Shown here: positions 34,861-42,457 of the stretch, one piece after another
Position numbering within the stretch: position 1 is the first letter of the stretch
Layout of the letters: each line of letters begins with the position of its first letter
Assembly (NCBI GenBank): GCA_020850615.1
Contig: JADZEI010000004.1
Location: forward strand, 248,001 to 312,000
Length of the DNA: 64,000 nt
Direction of reading: 5' to 3'
From: Dehalococcoidia bacterium
GTDB lineage: Bacteria > Chloroflexota > Dehalococcoidia > Tepidiformales > Tepidiformaceae
Notes under the pieces: generated by a model
The model's input: the letters and a program-made list of their open reading frames with translations, nothing else
Told to the model about the DNA's origin: nothing
Databases searched by the model: none
Translations under genes and position numbers: made by a program

Positions 34861-37110
34861 TCACCGGTGGCCTGCGATGGCGGCCTCCTCTCTCAGTGCC
34901 ACTCCGCCTGGCACCTTGATCACTCCCAGCCCTGCGAGAGCGGCGACCTGTTCGGCCTCGTAGCGAAGCACGTCCTCGAGCACCGACGTTGTGTCGCTAA
35001 ACAGCGGGGGTGCGCCGCATCGGACTGACGGCCGCTGGCCGTTCACTCGCCAGAACGGTGCGGCGATAGACACACCACCCTCGGCGAGACGAGGCGATCG
35101 ATCCGGCTGCCAGAACTCGGCCCGCACGAGGCTCGGGTCGGCAAGCACCTCGCGGCAGTTCTGGACGACCGCCCAGGGGACCTTCGCCGCGTCGAGTGCC
35201 CGGCCGATCTCCTCCGACGGCTTCCACCACGCGGCTTCGACGAGGCAGCCATTCGAGTCATCCGCGGCCCGGAGCGCGTTTGCGGCGTCGGAGCGACCGG
35301 CCGCGCCAGCGATGAGGACGACGATGCTGCAACCATCGCGGCTGTGGACTACCAGCGGTTCTGGCACGGGATTCTGCGCGGCGCCGTCCTCGGCGAGTGC
35401 AAACAGGAGGTCGCTAATGATGAGTGTCGTGGCCTCCAGATCCGACACATCGACGGCAGCACCACCGCCGCCATTTCGCGCGCCGAAGACGTAGACCAGG
35501 AGCGCGAACGCGCCGGCGACGCCCGACACCGGGTCGGCGTACGGGATGAGCATCTGCGTGGGGGTGTCATCGGCCCCGAAGGCGTAGGCGCAGCCGGCCG
35601 AGGCGAACAGGTGCGGTCCGTAGCCGACAAAATGGGAGTTCGGACCGCTCTTGCCATATGCGGACATGGAGACGTATGCCAGCGACCCGTTGACGTCGCG
35701 CAGGTCCGCGCCGCCGATACCCAGCCGGTCGACGACACCGGGCGAGAAGTTCTCGATCGCGGCGTCACTCACGGCGGCGAGCTCGTGGATGATGCGCTTC
35801 CCCTCGGGGCTCTTGAGGTTCACGCCGAGGCTCAGCTTCCCGCGCTGGTTGCTGCTCCACCATCCGCTTGTGTCGCTCGACGTCTCGTCGCCACCGGCGA
35901 ACGGCGGCTGGGTCCGCATGTTGCTTGCGCGTGGGTCCCACTCGACATTGATGACATCCGCGCCAAGGTCGGCAAGCAGGGTCGTGGCAAAGGGGCCTGC
36001 CCACGCCCAGGTCAGGTCCAGCACCCGGACGCCGCTCAGCGGAAGCGATCCGGCGGGGTGGTGGTGGCCATTCGCGGAGCGCAAAGGCTCGGGGGGATGA
36101 TGGGCGACGGTCCACGGGACGGAGAGCGGCTTCGGTGCGCGGTGCGTGCCGAAGAACTCACGCGCGATCAGGTGGCGGTCGCGAGCCACGTCCCCGGGGC
36201 GGTTGAGCGGGGCAAGCGGCACATGCCGTGCCTGCGCCGCCTCGACGATGTTCTCCACCGTACGCTTCGCCGCCCAATCGCGGAGCGGCCCGTCAATCAG
36301 GTCCCGCGCCTCAAGCAGGAAGCGCCGGTCCGAAAGCGCCTCCAGGCTCGCCCATTCCATATCGCCGACGAGCTCCAGCAGCCGCTTCCAGTGGGCTGGC
36401 TCGACGGGGCGGACGTAGACCTGCCCGTCGAGCGCCTGCATCACCCCGCCCGGGTAGGCACCTGCGTCAGTCTCGCCGACGATGCGACCTTCTATCTGCG
36501 CGGTCGCGACGGGCTGCATCGGGAGCGTCGCGAGGAGCTCGAGCTTGTCGAACGCGAGCGCGAGCGGCCGCGGCCCGTCACGCTGCGCCAGGGCGATCGC
36601 CACCGCGCCGAACGCCGCCACCTCGCCCGCGAGCAGGCTCGCCTGGAAGTTCGCGGGAAACGACACCTGGCCGTGGCCGCCCGTCGCAGACGACGAGCGG
36701 GAGAGCGACGCGAGCCCCGACCGTGCCCAGAGCCGCATGTCATCTTCGATGGACTCGAAGAGTTCCCACTCCGGGCGCGTCGCTGACTCGACGATGAGCG
36801 TGGACCAGCCGTCCCCGAGATCCTGCCGTACCGCGTTGGCCGCGAAGGCGGAGAGCACGACGGCGTTGCCGTTCGCCTCGCCCCTGACCTCGTCGCTTGC
36901 GGCTTCGGACTTTCGCGCCTGGGTCCGCCGGACGAAGGCGGCGACGGCGGCCGGCAGTTCGTCCAGCCCTTGCCGAAGGGACGGCGGGGTTGGCACGGAC
37001 ACGACCGTGGCGCCGAGCTCCGCGAGCAGCCAGCCGGCAAAGGCGGTCGAGACCGCGGGGCCGTACTCGACCACCTTCAGCCCTGCCAGCGGTTGTCCCG
37101 GGTGTCGCAT
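34861..37110 (-). CDS. Double-domain family III CoA-transferase (CaiB/BaiF), probably lacking the catalytic Asp
   Basis: 749 residues, about twice the normal length, built from two CaiB-type units. The first (about 1-345) starts with GLKVVEYGPAVSTAFAGWLLAELGATVV but is divergent. The second (about 355-740) starts with GVRVLDLTWAWAGPFATTLLADLGADVI and is closer to consensus, with LKSPEGKRIIHEL and the AAIENFSPGVVDRLG motif. Family III transferases form a covalent thioester on an Asp in the xYD/xxD-QA segment; here that segment reads GYGPHLFASAGC, with no Asp. Double-length members occur in catabolic clusters. It begins three bases after the enoyl-CoA hydratase stop and should act on a CoA ester in that pathway, possibly as a CoA-binding or racemase-like protein. 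Confidence 0.85.
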   Translation of the reverse strand: MRHPGQPLAGLKVVEYGPAVSTAFAGWLLAELGATVVSVPTPPSLRQGLDELPAAVAAFVRRTQARKSEAASDEVRGEANGNAVVLSAFAANAVRQDLGDGWSTLIVESATRPEWELFESIEDDMRLWARSGLASLSRSSSATGGHGQVSFPANFQASLLAGEVAAFGAVAIALAQRDGPRPLALAFDKLELLATLPMQPVATAQIEGRIVGETDAGAYPGGVMQALDGQVYVRPVEPAHWKRLLELVGDMEWASLEALSDRRFLLEARDLIDGPLRDWAAKRTVENIVEAAQARHVPLAPLNRPGDVARDRHLIAREFFGTHRAPKPLSVPWTVAHHPPEPLRSANGHHHPAGSLPLSGVRVLDLTWAWAGPFATTLLADLGADVINVEWDPRASNMRTQPPFAGGDETSSDTSGWWSSNQRGKLSLGVNLKSPEGKRIIHELAAVSDAAIENFSPGVVDRLGIGGADLRDVNGSLAYVSMSAYGKSGPNSHFVGYGPHLFASAGCAYAFGADDTPTQMLIPYADPVSGVAGAFALLVYVFGARNGGGGAAVDVSDLEATTLIISDLLFALAEDGAAQNPVPEPLVVHSRDGCSIVVLIAGAAGRSDAANALRAADDSNGCLVEAAWWKPSEEIGRALDAAKVPWAVVQNCREVLADPSLVRAEFWQPDRSPRLAEGGVSIAAPFWRVNGQRPSVRCGAPPLFSDTTSVLEDVLRYEAEQVAALAGLGVIKVPGGVALREEAAIAGHR

Positions 37111-37113
37111 CGT

Positions 37114-37908
37114 TCAGCGCCCCGAGTACACCGGCTCACGCCGCTCGGCGAACGATTGTCGCCCTTCGGTGCGGTCCTCGACGGGCTCGTCGAGGAGGCT
37201 GATTTCGAGGCCCAGCGCCGAATCGAGCTGGTCGGCGAACCGGCTGCGCAGCTCGCGCTTGAGCAGCGACAGCGCCTTCGTTGGCCCGCTTGCCAGGCGC
37301 CGGGCGAATGCGACCGCTTCGGTCTCAAGCGCGTCGTCCTCGACCACACACGTGGCGAGGTTGAGCCGGGCCATCTCCTCCGCGTCAATGACTTCGCCCG
37401 TCATCATGATGGTGGTCGCGGCCGGGAGTCCGATCATGAGCGCGAGCAGGTAGGTCCCTCCGCTGCCTACAGGGACCGCGCGCTTTGCCCGCATGTCGCC
37501 GTAGACCGTGCTCTTGCTCACGAGGCGGAAGTCGGCGGAGAGCGTGATGTCCTGGGCGATGCCGTGACACCGTCCGCGGATGGCAGCAACCACTGGCTTC
37601 GGGAACATGAAGAGCCGGCGAATGAGCCGCTGCTGGTACTCCTCCACCGGGTGTGCTCCGGGGAAGACGCCATAGGGCATCTCGCCCATCGACGTCACAT
37701 CGTCGCCGGCGGAGAAAGCGCGGCCCGAGCCCACGAGGAGGATGCAGCGGATCCCGGGGTCTTCCTCGGCGCGCTGCAGCTCAGCAAGGAGCTCGGAGAT
37801 CATCTGGTACGTGACGGCGTTCAGCTTTTCGGGCCGGTTCAGCGTGAGTGTCAGCACGTTATCGGCGACGGAGCTGATGACCTGGCGGTTCCCGTTCAAC
37901 GACGACAT
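37114..37908 (-). CDS. Enoyl-CoA hydratase/isomerase (crotonase family)
   Basis: A 264-residue crotonase-fold protein. RPEKLNAVTYQM, FSAGDDVTSMG and the oxyanion-hole segment AAIRGRCHGIAQDITLSADFRL are in order, and the C-terminal GPTKALSLLKREL helix is present. The first catalytic Glu of classical hydratases is replaced (the GCE position reads AQD), and the second Glu is not evident in RAVPVGSGG. It may therefore be an isomerase or a different crotonase-fold activity. AAGGAGG lies five bases before ATG 37908. The LLM gene ends ten bases upstream and the CoA-transferase starts three bases downstream, a tight catabolic operon. Confidence 0.87.
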   Translation of the reverse strand: MSSLNGNRQVISSVADNVLTLTLNRPEKLNAVTYQMISELLAELQRAEEDPGIRCILLVGSGRAFSAGDDVTSMGEMPYGVFPGAHPVEEYQQRLIRRLFMFPKPVVAAIRGRCHGIAQDITLSADFRLVSKSTVYGDMRAKRAVPVGSGGTYLLALMIGLPAATTIMMTGEVIDAEEMARLNLATCVVEDDALETEAVAFARRLASGPTKALSLLKRELRSRFADQLDSALGLEISLLDEPVEDRTEGRQSFAERREPVYSGR

Positions 37909-37918
37909 CCTTGCCTCC

Positions 37919-38938
37919 TTAGTGACTGGCGACGGGCACGGCTGCCGGCACAGGAGCCATGGCCCGCAGCGCGTATGTGTTGTCGATGGGCTGGTCCGGC
38001 GTCTTGAAGAGCTGCAGCAATGGCAGGTCAACGCCGGCTTTGCAGTATTCGAGGACCTGCTGGCGGCAGTACTCGGGTGTGCCGTTGAGGACGAGCTCGT
38101 CGACGAGGTCCTGCGGGAGAAGTTCGAGCGCTTTTTTCCGGTCGCCCTCGTTCCATGCCGCCACCGTGCCGGCAATCCGGTCTCCATGGCCGAGCCACTG
38201 CTGGAACTTCGTGTACGTGGGCACGGTGAGATACCCGGCGAGGAATCGACGGGCAACGTCGCCCGCGACCTCGCGGTCTTCGGACGCACAGACGAAGATG
38301 CGACAGACGACTTCGATCGAAGCGGGATCCCGGCCGGCCTGCTCGGCGGCATCTCTGACCACCTTGACGGCTTTCGGTACGTCGCGGGCGGAGAGAAGGT
38401 TGATGATCACGCCATCGGCCACCTGTCCGGCGAGTGCGAGCATCTTCGGCCGAAGGGCGGCCAGGTAGATGGGAATTGGCGGGTCCACCGGCCGCGTGTA
38501 CTTGGCTCTGCGGACCTCGAGGGTCGGGAGCGAAGCAGTGACGTTCTCGCCAGCGAGTGCGCGCTTTACGACCTCGGTGGTATCACGCACGTGGCTGAGC
38601 GGCCGGTCGAATTTGACCCCGTTCCACCACTCCACGATGGGAAGCGAAGCCGAGCCGAGTCCCAGGACGACACGCCCGGGCGCGACTTCATTGAGCGACG
38701 CGGCATGCATGGCGAGGATCAGCGGGCCCCGGGTGTAGGAGCTGACGATTGCCGTACCGAGCCGCGCGCGGCGCGTCGCCTGGGCCGCAAGCACCAGCGG
38801 CGTGAACCCGTCTGTCGCGTTCACCTCTGACGACCAGAGGTCCGTGTAGCCGAGCTCCTCCGCCTCTGCAAACAGCGGGACCTGGTCCCTGAGCGGGAGT
38901 TCGCCAAACGGGATGGTTACTCCCCAGCGTTGCGTCAT
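37919..38938 (-). CDS. LLM-class flavin/F420-dependent oxidoreductase
   Basis: A 339-residue TIM-barrel oxidoreductase of the bacterial luciferase-like superfamily. The N-terminus GVTIPFGELPLRDQVPLFAEAEELGYTDLWSSE, the LGTAIVSSYTRGPLILAMHAASLNE strand-helix and GRVVLGLGSAS are diagnostic. The E-N at the SSEVNATDGF position is typical of F420-using members such as MER and FGD, though FMN cannot be excluded. A near-ideal ribosome binding site GGAGGTGACCT precedes the ATG. This is the first gene of the minus-strand catabolic/importer operon. An operator-like palindrome lies 50-65 bases upstream. Confidence 0.9.
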   Translation of the reverse strand: MTQRWGVTIPFGELPLRDQVPLFAEAEELGYTDLWSSEVNATDGFTPLVLAAQATRRARLGTAIVSSYTRGPLILAMHAASLNEVAPGRVVLGLGSASLPIVEWWNGVKFDRPLSHVRDTTEVVKRALAGENVTASLPTLEVRRAKYTRPVDPPIPIYLAALRPKMLALAGQVADGVIINLLSARDVPKAVKVVRDAAEQAGRDPASIEVVCRIFVCASEDREVAGDVARRFLAGYLTVPTYTKFQQWLGHGDRIAGTVAAWNEGDRKKALELLPQDLVDELVLNGTPEYCRQQVLEYCKAGVDLPLLQLFKTPDQPIDNTYALRAMAPVPAAVPVASH

Positions 38939-38981
38939 AGGTCACCTCCGCGATTCCACCCGTCGGTTGGTGGCGGGAGGC

Positions 38982-39005
38982 TACCTAACTAACAGCCGTT
39001 AGTCA
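38982..39005. promoter_or_regulatory. Operator-like palindrome upstream of the LLM operon
   Basis: A perfect inverted repeat ACTAAC-AGCC-GTTAGT (38988-39003) lies between the TetR gene stop and the LLM gene start. On the minus strand it overlaps a TTGACT -35-like hexamer. Its 24-base context matches the site at 39714-39737 in 11 consecutive leading bases (TACCTAACTAA) and most of the rest. Two such sites flanking one TetR gene is the usual picture for its own binding sites. Confidence 0.65.
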
Positions 39006-39041
39006 ATGCCTACACAAGTACTGTCTGCCGGGTTTCTTTGG

Positions 39042-39662
39042 CTAGCGACGCGGGCCGAGGAAGAACGTGATGTAGGCGTCTGCCACCTGGGCAGGACTCA
39101 GCCGGCCGGCCGGGTGATACCAGACAGGAAGCCGGGTGATCGCCCCGAGTATGGCGAAGGCGGACATGACATGGTCCGTCTTGGGGAGCAGGCCGGCCGC
39201 GATCGCATCGCGGACCGTATCGAGGAAGATCGTTTCGTACTGCTTCGTGAGTTGGCGGACGACGTCGTGGTTCTCGGGCTTGAGGTTCCGTGCCTCGTTG
39301 ATCATGACGCCGGCGGCATAGCGGTGCTCGATGTGGTAAAGCACGGCCGAGCCCAGCAGCGTCTCGACACGGCAGGCCACGTCATCGGGAGCGACGCCGG
39401 CGAGGGCCTTCCGGGTGCTGGCCAGGAGGCCCTGCATGTGCCGGTGCGTGATCGCGAAGAGGATGTCTTCCTTCGACGGGAAGTGGTAGTAGAGCGACGC
39501 CGCGCGCACACCGACCGCGTTCGCGAGATCGCGCAGAGACATGGCAAGGAAGCCCTTGTCGTGGATCATCTCCTGGGCTTTTTCGAGGATGAGCTCGAGT
39601 GTCTCGTCGCCCGTCCTCGCTCGCACACCCGGCTCGTTGGTCTCACGCACGTATCCCGGCAT
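39042..39662 (-). CDS. TetR-family transcriptional regulator 1
   Basis: A 206-residue TetR regulator. The N-terminal helix-turn-helix reads MSLRDLANAVGVRAASLYYHFPSKEDILFAI, the canonical TetR signature, at about residues 41-71. The C-terminal ligand domain has FLDTVRDAIAAG and a late LPVWYHPAGRLSP motif like that of regulators controlling CoA-ester and fatty-acid catabolism. It is transcribed in the same direction as the LLM operon. Matching operator-like sites lie before its own start and before the LLM gene, so it probably represses itself and the operon until a CoA thioester or related inducer appears. Confidence 0.9.
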   Translation of the reverse strand: MPGYVRETNEPGVRARTGDETLELILEKAQEMIHDKGFLAMSLRDLANAVGVRAASLYYHFPSKEDILFAITHRHMQGLLASTRKALAGVAPDDVACRVETLLGSAVLYHIEHRYAAGVMINEARNLKPENHDVVRQLTKQYETIFLDTVRDAIAAGLLPKTDHVMSAFAILGAITRLPVWYHPAGRLSPAQVADAYITFFLGPRR

Positions 39663-39713
39663 ACCCAGCCCTGCACCGTAATTGCACCCGCGGGGGTGAA
39701 TGCGATTCCAAAG

Positions 39714-39737
39714 TACCTAACTAATGCCCGTCAGGCA
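39714..39737. promoter_or_regulatory. Second operator-like site upstream of the TetR 1 gene
   Basis: TACCTAACTAATGCCCGTCA and four following bases lie about 50-75 bases before the TetR 1 start. They match the site at 38982-39005 in the first 11 bases and in most later positions, with a less perfect right half. This placement suits autoregulation by TetR 1. Confidence 0.6.
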
Positions 39738-39855
39738 AAGAGAGCCGGGCCGTATCGTGGAAGAACGACATCGGACAACGCGTGAACAGAGCGGCGGCCA
39801 GGCTTCCGGCATTTACCCTGGAATTCCGACCGTGAACCAACTCGTCACCCGGCGG

Positions 39856-40602
39856 TCATCCTTCCTGGCCGGGAGAGGCCGGTGCGGATGCAAGCACGCG
39901 CGGCGCATCACCCCATCCCGCGGTCAGTGCCTCTCGCGCCGGCGTCCGGGCGATGCCCTTGAGCACGAACTGGGTCACGGTGTGAGCGAGCTCGTGATGG
40001 GTGACGGAGCCGCCGGGCTGAAACCACTCAGCGGTCTGCAGCACGGTGTTGAGGCAGATCCTCGCCAGCACCCTCGGGTGGCCCGGCATGAACTGCCCCT
40101 GCGCGATGCCTGCTTCCACCACCTGGCGCACCACATCCGTGCTGCTGCGGGCTTTGTCGTGCACGATCTGGGCGTCGGTGTCGCTCAGTGCCTGGTTGAG
40201 CTCGGATGCCATGACGAAGGCGCACCGCCATTCGTCCTCCATCACCCGCGTCGCGCAGTACTCGATGATACAGTGCAACGCTTCGCGCGGAGTTTCACTC
40301 GATTCGAGGAGCTGCTCGAAGCGCAGCTTCGCTTCGTCCTGTACGTCACAAAACAGGGAGAATACGATCTCCGACTTCGACTTGAAGTAGTGGTAGATCA
40401 TCCCCTTGGTGGACCCCAGGGCAGCGGCGATATCGTCCATGCCCGTCGGTGCGTAGCCCTTCTGGAAGAAGACCTGGGCTGCGGCCCGCACGATCTCTTT
40501 CTTCCGCTGGGCCGCCAGCTCTGCTGATGGCTGCGGCCCGGGCCGGCGGCGGGCAGGCGGTGCGTCGTCGCTTCCTGTTCGGGACATGGAACGATGATGC
40601 AT
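39856..40602 (-). CDS. TetR-family transcriptional regulator 2
   Basis: A TetR regulator of about 248 residues. A basic, Pro-rich N-terminal tail precedes the helix-turn-helix GMDDIAAALGSTKGMIYHYFKSKSEIVFSLF, whose MIYHYF/KSKSE ending is the family signature. The C-terminal domain is typical of acyl-CoA-responsive members (MEDEWRCAFVMASELNQAL). The start could be ATG 40602 or ATG 40587; neither has a clear ribosome binding site. It is divergent from the second binding-protein gene with only 96 bases between, so it most likely controls that carboxylase/importer operon. The last 30 residues (APASPGQEG end) are low-complexity. Confidence 0.88.
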   Translation of the reverse strand: MHHRSMSRTGSDDAPPARRRPGPQPSAELAAQRKKEIVRAAAQVFFQKGYAPTGMDDIAAALGSTKGMIYHYFKSKSEIVFSLFCDVQDEAKLRFEQLLESSETPREALHCIIEYCATRVMEDEWRCAFVMASELNQALSDTDAQIVHDKARSSTDVVRQVVEAGIAQGQFMPGHPRVLARICLNTVLQTAEWFQPGGSVTHHELAHTVTQFVLKGIARTPAREALTAGWGDAPRVLASAPASPGQEG

Positions 40603-40628
40603 TGGCGGACGCCACCAGACCAGAGGGC

Positions 40629-40656
40629 TTGACAGCGCAGGCAACCTCACTATTCT
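40629..40656 (+). promoter_or_regulatory. Sigma-70-type promoter for the second importer gene
   Basis: A consensus -35 TTGACA (40629-40634) and a good -10 TATTCT (40651-40656) are separated by 16 bases. They lie 43 bases before the ATG of the solute-binding protein gene, inside the intergenic region shared with TetR 2. A regulator bound here could control both directions. Confidence 0.65.
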
Positions 40657-40698
40657 TACGCCCGACATACTCGCAGGAATGCAGTTACTGGAGGGATG

Positions 40699-42366
40699 AT
40701 GTCCAGCCGAATCAGCCGGTCGGCCTGGCGGCCGCTGTCACGACGCAAAGTCCTCAATGGGGGGATGGTGACCCTCGCGGGCGCCGGAGCCGCAGCGCTG
40801 GTGGGCTGCGGTGGCGACGACGACGACAATGGCTCAGAGGCGAGCCAGACCGAGATTCGAACTGCGACGCCGATCCCGCCGTCGAGTTCTGTAAAGCGAG
40901 GCGGCGTCCACGTGGCGCCATGGGAGACGGAGCCACTGGGCCAGCTCGACCCCCACCTGATGAAGTCCGGCTTCGTCAACTCGGCAACCTATGCCGTGTA
41001 CAACGGCCTCATTCGCCAGGACAACGCCGACCTGAATAACCTCCAGGGAGAGCTTGCGGATTCCTGGGAGAATCCAGATCAGGTCACGTTCACGTTCAAG
41101 CTCCGGCAGGGCGTGAAGTTCCACGACGGTACAGACTTCAATGCTGAAGTCATGAAGTGGAACGTCGAGCGAATTATTTCCCCCGGATTCGTCATGGAGG
41201 GGAAGTACACCGGTGCCGCAGCGGGACTGATCAAGGTCGAGGTGCTGGACACCTATACGATCAAGTTCACGTTCGATAAGCCCAAGGTGAACTCCATCGA
41301 GGCGTTCTACTGGACGGGCCAGGGGATCTCGGGAGCAGTCTCCCGCACGGCCGGCGAGGCCGCGGGCAAGGACCTCTGGAAGGCGCCGGTGGGCACCGGA
41401 CCGTTCAAGCTGACGAAATGGGACACCGGCAGCAAGATTACGTTCGAGCGCAATCCCGACTACTTCGAGAAGCTCAACGGCGAGGCACTGCCCTTCGCGG
41501 ACCGCTTCGAGCAGATCGCGCTGCCCGACCCTGCCGTGCGGGCGATCAACCTGAAGAACGGGCAGCTCTCGTCTTCCCCGTTCCCTGCCAGCTCCGCGAA
41601 AGACCTCAAGGACGAAGGGTTCGAGGTCATCACCGGGGGGTTGGACGCCCTCGGCTTCTATCCGAACCACCAGGGTGGCGTTTTCAAGGATGCGCGGCTG
41701 CGGCGGGCCGTCGCCTATGGCATCGACCGCCAGGCACTGGCCCAGACCGTCTTCTTCGGTCTCGCCCAGCCCAACGTGGGCATGCCGAAGGCCAGCAAGT
41801 GGGCGGACGCCACGTACACGGGGTTCCCGTACGACCCGAAGCGGGCGAAGGACGAGATGGCGGCCGCTGGCGTGCCAGACGGCTTCGAGTTCGAGGCGAT
41901 GGTCTTGCCGACTGGCGACCGGCCCAAGGCGGTCGAGTTCATGCAGGCGCAGCTCGCCTCCATCGGGACCAGGGTCAAGATCACGCCGACCGAATCGGCC
42001 GCCTACGTCGAGCGGCTCATGGTGCGCGGTGAGGGCGATACCTTCTTCGCGTCCACCGGCCTTCTCGGTCTCACGGAGTCCGGCAGCTTCGAAGCATCGG
42101 CCGTGCCCAACCCTGGTCGCAAGCAGAACCCGAACGACCAGAAGATGATCGACTACGTGACCCGGATCTCGGCGACCTTCGATGTGGATGAACGGCGCAA
42201 GCTGATCCAGGAGGCGCAGAAGTACTACTGGGACGAGCTGGTCGCCATCATCCCTGTGGTCGACTACACCCCGCCTCAGGTCATGGGTAAGGGCTGGACG
42301 AACCTCGACTTCGTACCGCCGTTCACCTTCTTCCCCGACTACAAGCGGATCGCCCAGAAGGCGTAA
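40699..42366 (+). CDS. Extracellular solute-binding protein family 5 (Tat lipoprotein, second copy)
   Basis: A 555-residue SBP_bac_5 lipoprotein. A twin-arginine motif (SRRKVL) and a lipobox ending at Cys37 are followed by a short Asp run. The mature protein has FTFKLRQGVKFHDGTDFNAEVMKW and GTGPFKLTKW, the usual family landmarks, and resembles the first copy at 33127 only at family level. Two in-frame ATGs occur (40696 and 40699). I prefer the second because GGAGG then has about four bases of spacing. It opens the plus-strand operon with the carboxylase and two permeases. Confidence 0.92.
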   Translation: MSSRISRSAWRPLSRRKVLNGGMVTLAGAGAAALVGCGGDDDDNGSEASQTEIRTATPIPPSSSVKRGGVHVAPWETEPLGQLDPHLMKSGFVNSATYAVYNGLIRQDNADLNNLQGELADSWENPDQVTFTFKLRQGVKFHDGTDFNAEVMKWNVERIISPGFVMEGKYTGAAAGLIKVEVLDTYTIKFTFDKPKVNSIEAFYWTGQGISGAVSRTAGEAAGKDLWKAPVGTGPFKLTKWDTGSKITFERNPDYFEKLNGEALPFADRFEQIALPDPAVRAINLKNGQLSSSPFPASSAKDLKDEGFEVITGGLDALGFYPNHQGGVFKDARLRRAVAYGIDRQALAQTVFFGLAQPNVGMPKASKWADATYTGFPYDPKRAKDEMAAAGVPDGFEFEAMVLPTGDRPKAVEFMQAQLASIGTRVKITPTESAAYVERLMVRGEGDTFFASTGLLGLTESGSFEASAVPNPGRKQNPNDQKMIDYVTRISATFDVDERRKLIQEAQKYYWDELVAIIPVVDYTPPQVMGKGWTNLDFVPPFTFFPDYKRIAQKA

Positions 42367-42387
42367 CCTTCGGCATCCCTCCGACAG

Positions 42388-42418
42388 CCGGGCGGACGCG
42401 TGCTGCGCGTCCGCCCGG
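42388..42418 (+). terminator. Strong GC-rich hairpin after the second binding-protein gene
   Basis: A perfect 13-base stem CCGGGCGGACGCG / CGCGTCCGCCCGG with a five-base loop TGCTG lies 21 bases after the stop codon and 39 bases before the carboxylase start. There is no U-tract, so it may be an attenuating or mRNA-stabilising hairpin that keeps binding-protein levels above those of downstream genes. Confidence 0.65.
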
Positions 42419-42457
42419 TCAGTTCACCACGCCGGCTGAGGGCCGGTGGAGTTGCGA

